Part shown: piece by piece, positions 58,554-64,000 of the stretch
How the letters are laid out: every line of letters begins with the position of its first letter
Position numbering within the stretch: the first letter of the stretch is position 1
Origin: Candidatus Hydrogenedentota bacterium
Lineage (GTDB): Bacteria > Hydrogenedentota > Hydrogenedentia > Hydrogenedentales > JAEUWI01
Length of the DNA stretch: 64,000 bases
NCBI GenBank assembly: GCA_016791475.1
Contig: JAEUWI010000046.1
Span: 1 to 64,000, forward strand
Reading direction: 5' to 3'
Translations under genes and position numbers: made by a program
Notes under the pieces: generated by a model
The model's database searches: none
Told to the model about the DNA's origin: nothing
The model's input: the letters and a program-made list of their open reading frames with translations, nothing else

Positions 58554-60728
58554 TCATTCGATTACGTACCAGGAGAATCCCCCGGTCGGAACCGCCACTT
58601 TAATGTTCACACCGTAATCCCGCCCAATTTCCACCCGCTGCGACGCACCTTCGGCCCCGGTTACCGTTGCGGCGTCGGTGAGACCGGTATAGTAAAGATT
58701 CACCGGCAAGCTGCGCGCCACCGGCACCGCGGTGGGGTTGAAGACCGCGAGCATACCCTTGTGCTTCAGGCGCGGATTCACGTGGAGCATCCAGTCAAGG
58801 TCACGGCCATCGGCACGGCGCCCATGGACGAGATCGCTTTCCAGGATGTCGCGGTAGGTCTTGTACCAATCCACCCACCGCTTCACCATCGCCTTTGTGC
58901 GGTCGGTATCGTAGAGGCGGGGCCCGCGATAACAGGCTTGGACGCCCAGCGCGAGATTGGAAAAGAGCATCTTTTCATAATGCTCCAGATGGGTGTCGAG
59001 GGGCTCTATCGTTGCCACCTCTCCCCCACCCTGGTATTCCGTGAGGGGCACAAACATCCAGCCCATGCCTGGTGTTTTCTCCCAGGCGCCGTCGTAGATA
59101 TTCTGGCGTGTGTGAATAACCTGCTGGGCGCGGGGCAAGCTCCAGTTGGTTTCGCGGTAGCCCATGCCACTCTTTGTGGAGCCGGCGAGGTAGTAGTAGT
59201 CCGGCACATTCAGCGAGATGCCGCGCCCGCGACACCACTTGTAATAATCCGTGATGGTGCGCCACTGGGTCCACTGGGAGTCCTCATAGCCCCGATGTCC
59301 CGGGTGAACCGTAGAGCGGCAGGTGTCGCCGGGGTAGGAGCCGTCGTGCTCCAGCAGGTCAAACCCGGTGGCGGGATAGTAATCGTAGAGGTTTGCGAAG
59401 TACTTCTTGCCCCACGCGCTGCCGATGCAGGGCGAGTGGCCGAAGGTGGGCGATTCTCCCTCCCCCATCACCACGTCATTCTCCGCATCGATGGTGCGCG
59501 ATGCGAGGAGGGAATAGCCGCCGAGTTCCACGCCGCGCTGTTCGGCGTAGTCCGCGTAGGCCTTCATCCGCGCCCGGTTTTCTTCGCTCGCGTCTTCGAT
59601 TTCGAAACCGCTGCCAAAGGAGAGGATAGCCATTTCGAAGCCGACTTCCGCGCACTGGTCCAGCGCCTTGTAGACCGTCTCGGGGTCGCTCTGGCGAATA
59701 TGGAGCATGAGCGGATTCTCGGTGACCCAGGGAGCGATGAGGCGGTACATGCGGCGCTGGGCCAGGCCGTTGCGCTCGCGATCCGTGCTATCGCGCACGA
59801 GGAGGAAGGTGCGGAAGGACTCGAAGGTCTCTCCCGGGGCAATATCCACTGCGGGCCCAAGGGTGGGGCGCACTTCGAGCAGGCAGGGGTTGAGCCGCTC
59901 GTAGTTGACCTGGGTTTGATACTCGGGATCGGGAACCCAGTGCACGGCGTGGCGAGAACTATCGCGGACACCCATGCCGCCGAAGGCGTAATCCGTCTCC
60001 ACGTGAAGGTTGGGGGTAATGTAGTCCACGCCCCGGTTGTCGACGTCGGACCCATATTCCACCACGGCCAGGACTTCGCTGGTAAAGCTGTCGAGCCGAA
60101 CGGGCGCGGAGCTGTTGTTTCGAAGGGTAATCCACTTGGAGAGCACGGGAATGCCGTCGTAGAGCTCATAATGCACCGACACCGTTACGTCGCTCCCCCC
60201 TGCCGGCGCGGCGTAATCCATGCGCAGGTACACACCCTTCGGGGGCCAGGTCGCGTCGGGCGCATGGCGCCGCACCCGGGCCCAGGCCATGCGCTCCCGG
60301 GGAAGCCCCGTCTCGAAGCCGGTGAATGTCATCGCGCCGGGGGAGGCCGTCAGTGAATCGAGCCATTCCGGCGCGAGAAAAGCGTAGTTGGGCTGACCCG
60401 CGAGTCCGCCCACGTCGACAGACTGCCCGTTCAGGGTTACTCGCGCTTCCGGCTTCACGCCACGCAAAATAGCCTCGCCGGTCATGAGGTTGTCGAAGGC
60501 GACCGTGGCGACGTTGGGCGACAGGCGAAATTCGCGCCGGATCAAGCCGTTGGAAAGCACCAGTGATTGGGCGTCGGCCGAGCGGTAAATCCCGGCTGGC
60601 GTATCACTCCCCTTGACCAGCCAATCGCCCGTCGTGGGGAGGGCAGCTTCGGGCGGCAGATCGGCCAGCGTGGCGCCGAAGGCAGAAACGGAGAGGCCAA
60701 GGCAGAGCAGGACCAGGGATGGGCGCAT
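58554..60728 (-). CDS. Secreted GH36/clan-D-like alpha-glycosidase (alpha-galactosidase-type)
   Basis: 724 residues with signal peptide MRPSLVLLCLGLSVSAFG. An N-terminal supersandwich (LVLSNGLIRREFRLSPNVATVAFDNLMTGE, VSVHYELYDGIPVLSKWITLRNNS) leads into a TIM barrel (YKALDQCAEVGFEMAILSFGSGFEIEDASEENRARMKAY, then YDYYPATGFDLLEHDGSYPGDTCRS). A C-terminal beta domain (HKGMLAVFNPTAVPVARSLPVNLYYTG) closes it. The layout is that of GH36-like proteins of clan GH-D. DLLEHDG stands where GH36 has its nucleophile strand, so Asp there is a candidate, but the second acid is not evident to me. Substrate unknown. AAGGAG lies five bases before ATG 60728. Confidence 0.72.
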   Translation of the reverse strand: MRPSLVLLCLGLSVSAFGATLADLPPEAALPTTGDWLVKGSDTPAGIYRSADAQSLVLSNGLIRREFRLSPNVATVAFDNLMTGEAILRGVKPEARVTLNGQSVDVGGLAGQPNYAFLAPEWLDSLTASPGAMTFTGFETGLPRERMAWARVRRHAPDATWPPKGVYLRMDYAAPAGGSDVTVSVHYELYDGIPVLSKWITLRNNSSAPVRLDSFTSEVLAVVEYGSDVDNRGVDYITPNLHVETDYAFGGMGVRDSSRHAVHWVPDPEYQTQVNYERLNPCLLEVRPTLGPAVDIAPGETFESFRTFLLVRDSTDRERNGLAQRRMYRLIAPWVTENPLMLHIRQSDPETVYKALDQCAEVGFEMAILSFGSGFEIEDASEENRARMKAYADYAEQRGVELGGYSLLASRTIDAENDVVMGEGESPTFGHSPCIGSAWGKKYFANLYDYYPATGFDLLEHDGSYPGDTCRSTVHPGHRGYEDSQWTQWRTITDYYKWCRGRGISLNVPDYYYLAGSTKSGMGYRETNWSLPRAQQVIHTRQNIYDGAWEKTPGMGWMFVPLTEYQGGGEVATIEPLDTHLEHYEKMLFSNLALGVQACYRGPRLYDTDRTKAMVKRWVDWYKTYRDILESDLVHGRRADGRDLDWMLHVNPRLKHKGMLAVFNPTAVPVARSLPVNLYYTGLTDAATVTGAEGASQRVEIGRDYGVNIKVAVPTGGFSWYVIE

Positions 60729-60801
60729 GGAATCTCCTTCGATAGACTACTTTCGAGCTCGGCAGTTCGCTCGTGTGTACGCGAAGTGCTTCGCATCGGC
60801 A

Positions 60802-60927
60802 CTAGAGCGGCGTATTGCCCGCCATCTCGCGAATTTCCGCCAATTCTGTTTGTGAAGGAATCCTGAGATCGAGCCGTCCGTTTTCGAGGGCCATGAGGAT
60901 CACCAGTTCCTCTTCGTCGTAACGCAT
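60802..60927 (-). CDS. Small 41-residue protein, possibly antitoxin-like
   Basis: A short frame starting at ATG 60927 with AAGGAA nine bases upstream and ending TAG at 60802. It reads MRYDEEELVILMALENGR, then LDLRIPSQTELAEIREMA and GNTPL. The amphipathic, acidic N-terminus and the LENGRL / ELAEIREMA pattern recall the short DNA-free antitoxins that sit before a toxin gene, but no toxin gene follows. It could be a remnant or a free small protein. It lies between the GH36-like gene and the terminator of the oxidoreductase gene. Confidence 0.45.
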   Translation of the reverse strand: MRYDEEELVILMALENGRLDLRIPSQTELAEIREMAGNTPL

Positions 60928-60962
60928 GGGAGAATATTCCTTTTCGGTTGGGGAGCACTAAA

Positions 60963-60995
60963 ATGCCCGTGGACCCAAACCAGATCCACGGGCAT
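60963..60995 (-). terminator. Rho-independent terminator behind the Gfo/Idh/MocA oxidoreductase gene
   Basis: ATGCCCGTGGA at 60963-60973 pairs perfectly with TCCACGGGCAT at 60985-60995; on the minus strand a TTTTAG run follows. It lies about 25 bp after the stop codon. Confidence 0.85.
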
Positions 60996-61020
60996 GTTAC
61001 ACCAAATCAGAAGACGCAGG

Positions 61021-62355
61021 CTACACCGTCCAGGGCTTGCGGTACTCGCGGGTGAGCCATTCCGCCTTGCCGCCGTTGCGGGCGAGCTTCATCTGCTTCG
61101 GCTTCCACCCGATGGTCGTGTGGTTGTAGTAGGCCTGGTTGAGCAGGTGGCAGCAGATGGCGGTGCGGCCACCGACGATCTCGTTGGTGATGGGTTTCTT
61201 GCGGGTCTGGACGCAGTTGAGGAAGTCCGCGATGTGGTCGCGGCTCTCATAGAGCTTCACCTTGGCGTTGGCCAGGTATTCCTTCTGCACGAGAATGATC
61301 GAGGCTTCAAGCGAGGTGCCTTCGCCCTTCTGCGCGTGGCCCGTGACCTTTTTACCGCCGAGCCAGAATTCGAACTGGCCGCGGTTGACCTTCACTTCGC
61401 CGTCGGCGCCATAGAAATGGGCGCCGAAGCCACTCTTGTGATGGACCGTCACACCGCCCTTGTAGTGGAGGATGCCACCTTCGACCGCCGCAGGATCGGC
61501 CGGTGCTTCCACCTTGATCGGGCCGCTATCGTCCATGTCGAGGCCCCATTGGGCGATGTCGAGGTGGTGCGCACCCCAGTCGCAAACCATGCCGCCGCCG
61601 TACTCTTTATACAAGCGCCACATGGGGAAGTGGTCGTGCTTGCCGCGCGGACTGAGCACGGAGTTGTAGGGGCGCATTGGGCCTGGGCCCACCCAGCCTT
61701 CCCAGTCAAGACCGGGTTCCATGGGCTCTTCGGGGAGGTCGCAGGGAACGCCCGGCGCGCCGAAGCTGCACTCCACATGGCTGATCTTGCCGATGGCGCC
61801 GTTGCGCACGAGCTCGCAGGCCACGCGGAACTCTTCCATGGAACGCTGCATCGAGCCGGTCTGAAGTACGCGCTTGTACTTCTTCACCGCCTTCATGATT
61901 TCCACGGCTTCATGCACATTGTGCGTGAGGGGCTTTTCGCAGTAGACATCCTTGCCCGCCTTCAGCGCGGCGATGGTCTGGATGGCGTGCCAGTGGTCCG
62001 GCGTCGCGATGCAGACGGCGTCGATGTCGTCGCGGGCGATCAGTTCCAGAAAATCATTGTAGGCCGCGCAATCCGCCGCGCCAAGCTCCGGGCGGGCCGT
62101 GTAGAATTCGTTCACCCGCTGCTGGGCGGCCGTACGGCGCGTGGTATCCACGTCGCAAACGGCCACAATACGCACGTTCGGGCGCTCGATGAAGCTGTTC
62201 ATCAGATGGTTGTTCTGCTTGCCCGTTCCGATGAAGCCCATGGTGAGGCGCTCACTGGGCTTCACCTCCGCGGCCCAAACTTTGGAGGGGAGAAGGAAGG
62301 GCACCGCCGAGAGGGCGGACGCCTGCTTGAGAAATGTTCTGCGGCTGGATTTCAT
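61021..62355 (-). CDS. Tat-exported Gfo/Idh/MocA family oxidoreductase
   Basis: 444 residues from ATG 62355 (AAGGAA seven bases upstream). The leader SSRRTFLKQASALSAVPFLL is a Tat signal, so the protein is exported folded with bound NAD(P), as is common for this family in Planctomycetes-like bacteria. The Rossmann motif is LTMGFIGTGKQNNHLMNSF. The family motif is VYCEKPLTHNVHEAVEIMKA, with the catalytic-site Lys in EKP. The C-terminal sheet domain has GGGMVCDWGAHHLDIAQWGLDMDD with the active-site Asp-x-x-x-His. It oxidises or reduces sugar hydroxyls, or takes part in glycoside breakdown; the substrate is unknown. It lies close to GH36-like and GH5-like genes. Confidence 0.9.
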   Translation of the reverse strand: MKSSRRTFLKQASALSAVPFLLPSKVWAAEVKPSERLTMGFIGTGKQNNHLMNSFIERPNVRIVAVCDVDTTRRTAAQQRVNEFYTARPELGAADCAAYNDFLELIARDDIDAVCIATPDHWHAIQTIAALKAGKDVYCEKPLTHNVHEAVEIMKAVKKYKRVLQTGSMQRSMEEFRVACELVRNGAIGKISHVECSFGAPGVPCDLPEEPMEPGLDWEGWVGPGPMRPYNSVLSPRGKHDHFPMWRLYKEYGGGMVCDWGAHHLDIAQWGLDMDDSGPIKVEAPADPAAVEGGILHYKGGVTVHHKSGFGAHFYGADGEVKVNRGQFEFWLGGKKVTGHAQKGEGTSLEASIILVQKEYLANAKVKLYESRDHIADFLNCVQTRKKPITNEIVGGRTAICCHLLNQAYYNHTTIGWKPKQMKLARNGGKAEWLTREYRKPWTV

Positions 62356-62600
62356 GAAATGATTCCTTCGTTGAATCTGGTTCCCGACAGTCGAGGGCCA
62401 GCAGGATCCCACAAAAGCACGTCAAATCACAAGCAAAAGGGACGGACCCGCGCGGGGGCACTTTTCCGGCGTGAAGATAACCCCGATTCCCAGGGAACTA
62501 CCCGACGTGGCAACGCCCACCGCGATGCGCGGGCCAGTCCCCGTGGATGTGAGGCGACAATGTTGGCGCTAACGACGGAACCTGAGAAGCGGGAGCGTAT

Positions 62601-63044
62601 TCAGTCACGCGACAACACCACATTCCCCAGATCAATCGGGTGTTCACATTCCCCATCAAGTTCATTGAGTCTAAACTCAAATACGGCTGGCACATAGCCA
62701 TCACGGGTGAGCACAATCCGGCAGGTATCCTCTGGGCTCTTGTAGCCGTTCAACCCCCGACGCTGCTTGCGACCGAAAGCCAGAAGATAATCCATGTCGA
62801 TCGTTCCATCGGCGGAGAATCCGATTAACGACTCATCCGGATACCGTATGGAATCGCTCTCAAATTCCAGGTACACATCGGACAGTGCTGCTCCATCTTG
62901 TGCGTCTACTACGGCCCCGGTTATTCTCAAGGGAAATACGAAGTCACTATGGCGGTGAGCAAGACACCCTGAACCCAGGAAGGAAGCGACGATCAGTGTC
63001 GCGACCCAGGCTTCCGCCATACGAATACTGGCTCGATTCTGCAT
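62601..63044 (-). CDS. Small putative lipoprotein with a carboxypeptidase-regulatory-like domain
   Basis: 147 residues from ATG 63044 with AAAGGAA ten bases upstream (in the end of the neighbouring gene). The leader ends FLGSGC, an imperfect lipobox (Cys 27). The rest is a single beta-sandwich: RITGAVVDAQDGAALSDVYLEFESD, then SADGTIDMDYLLAFG, then CRIVLTRDGYVPAVFEFRL. It is a short relative in style of the lipoprotein at 4053. Probably translationally linked to the GH5-like gene, whose stop lies eight bases upstream. Role unknown. Confidence 0.6.
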   Translation of the reverse strand: MQNRASIRMAEAWVATLIVASFLGSGCLAHRHSDFVFPLRITGAVVDAQDGAALSDVYLEFESDSIRYPDESLIGFSADGTIDMDYLLAFGRKQRRGLNGYKSPEDTCRIVLTRDGYVPAVFEFRLNELDGECEHPIDLGNVVLSRD

Positions 63045-63051
63045 AGGGTGG

Positions 63052-64000
63052 CTATTCCTTTCGAATCGCCACCGCGATATCCTCAAAGAACTCCGGCGTC
63101 ACGACCCGGCTCTTTCCGCCGGTGTGTTTGATTGTCTCGCCAACCGTCTTCTCGCCGGTCTTCGTGTTAAGCCACTCAACCGAATAGGCGCCTTCGGGCA
63201 GTTCCAGATCGAATTCCGCCGAAATTGGCTTTCCCGCCTCCAGCGCCTCCTTCTTCATGCGCAGGTATACGGCATAGGCCACGCCGGGCTCGGCGAGGGC
63301 CTGGGCACGCACGGGCTTCGACACCTTGCTCACCAGCGACAGGGACGGCTGCATTTTCACAAAGTCGAAACCCTCGACAAACTGTTTCAGCGCGCTGAGC
63401 TGCTTGCGGATCGCGGGGCCACCGCCGCCGGGGGACTCGAAGGCCATGAAATCGCCCTCGGGATGCTTCGCGGTGAAGGAGTAGTCCAGATGGTTGAACA
63501 CCGCGCCACCCGCCAGAATAAAATCCCAGGCTTCGCTGCGGTAGGGGAAATCTTCTTTGCCGTCAAAGCCCGTCTCGTTGTCGCCGATGACGCGATTGTG
63601 ACCGTAGTTCATGGTCACGGCTTCCGGGTGGGCATAGTGAAACTGAAGCACCTTCACCTCCGGGTGAGGGTTTTCCACCTGCGCTTTCTGGTTGGCGATG
63701 TTAAGCGAAATCAGGTGGCGCACGCCCAGCTTCGTTTCTTCTTCCACGATCGTGTCGACGATCTGGTGTTGAAACTCCAGATTAACCGTATCGTCAACAT
63801 AGGGTTCGTTGCACACTTCGTAGATCAGGTTGTCGAAGTCCTTTAGCTCCTGCACGATCTTCCGGGTCATGGCCACCTGAACATCCGTCAGATCGTCGTG
63901 CATGAGCTTGTACACTTCCTGGCGCGGACACTCCCCCACGCCGTTGATGTTGTTGGCCGCGTTCATCGGCGAGGCGGCCCAGAGGGGGTCTTCATAGAGC
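63052..64000 (-). CDS. GH5-like (cellulase-type) glycoside hydrolase, 3' part only; gene runs off the right edge
   Basis: At least 316 residues are visible; the frame is still open at the last base (LYEDPLWAASPMNAANNINGVG reads into it), so the Met at 63966 is internal. The barrel motif FDNLIYEVCNEPYVDD contains the NEP of clan A hydrolases, with Glu as acid/base. Further on, VIGDNETGFDGKEDF is a candidate for the strand with the second Glu. FILAGGAVFNHLDYSFTAKHPEGDF follows, and a C-terminal beta domain (AEFDLELPEGAYSVEWLNTKTGEKTVGETI) closes the protein. The family is inferred from these motifs; the N-terminus and any signal peptide are outside the window. Confidence 0.75.
   Translation of the reverse strand, partial: LYEDPLWAASPMNAANNINGVGECPRQEVYKLMHDDLTDVQVAMTRKIVQELKDFDNLIYEVCNEPYVDDTVNLEFQHQIVDTIVEEETKLGVRHLISLNIANQKAQVENPHPEVKVLQFHYAHPEAVTMNYGHNRVIGDNETGFDGKEDFPYRSEAWDFILAGGAVFNHLDYSFTAKHPEGDFMAFESPGGGGPAIRKQLSALKQFVEGFDFVKMQPSLSLVSKVSKPVRAQALAEPGVAYAVYLRMKKEALEAGKPISAEFDLELPEGAYSVEWLNTKTGEKTVGETIKHTGGKSRVVTPEFFEDIAVAIRKE

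Overview
This 64 kb window is GC-rich (coding sequence looks to be about 60-65% GC) and comes from a Gram-negative-type heterotroph. Lipobox lipoproteins, Pal/CpoB-type envelope proteins, Tat and Sec signals, a PEP-CTERM protein, many secreted sugar-active enzymes and many 'WPxWRGP'-type beta-propellers together resemble uncultured Planctomycetes/Lentisphaerae/Hydrogenedentota-type genomes. No rRNA or marker gene is present, so this placement is an inference from gene style only. The only RNA gene I find is tRNA-Asp(GTC) at 49509-49585.

Left part (1-12.4 kb): a possible insertion-sequence end (1-76), a GH78 alpha-L-rhamnosidase, a roughly 1 kb array of 166-bp tandem repeats, a small lipoprotein, a hypothetical protein, a repeat-rich non-coding stretch with an expanded inverted repeat (6.6-6.9 kb), a DUF4256 protein, a large secreted GH42-like protein and a convergent PEP-CTERM protein.

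Centre (12.5-34.4 kb): the most unusual region. One plus-strand run encodes a membrane-anchored PQQ-type propeller, an NHL propeller with a GCCNP motif, a small four-Cys protein, a Tat-exported multi-cluster ferredoxin, a NapH/NosR-like membrane polyferredoxin, a second anchored propeller, a fused HydC-HydB/NuoEF-like flavoprotein, a 2Fe-2S/GltD-like protein without its NAD(P)H domain, and a secreted propeller. Facing it are an ArsG/CcdA-like membrane protein and an ArsF-like thioredoxin-fold protein, then another propeller. A further run encodes a GT4 glycosyltransferase, an anchored propeller and a LolD/FtsX-type ABC transporter. I propose that the first part is a trans-membrane electron-transfer system linking NAD(P)H and ferredoxin to periplasmic Fe-S and thiol chemistry, with no hydrogenase or other terminal catalytic subunit in the window. 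The function is unproven.

Right part (34.4-64 kb): a Tat protein and a GH141-like beta-helix protein, each followed by a branched palindromic repeat; an mqsRA-type toxin-antitoxin pair whose toxin has lost its ATG; a DUF4838 protein; two tandem acetyl-xylan-esterase-like proteins; a blaI-blaR1 pair with a clear operator and an unusual receptor C-terminus; an acetolactate-synthase-like enzyme; a UAP1-like pyrophosphorylase, DUF1573 lipoprotein and GlcNAc-kinase-like group; a pal-cpoB-cpoB group; an endonuclease/exonuclease/phosphatase protein; a polyprenyl diphosphate synthase with a probable leaderless transcript; and a sugar-active group (GH36-like, Gfo/Idh/MocA, GH5-like) that runs off the right edge.

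Intergenic DNA is rich in palindromes of several distinct types, many lying directly behind stop codons.
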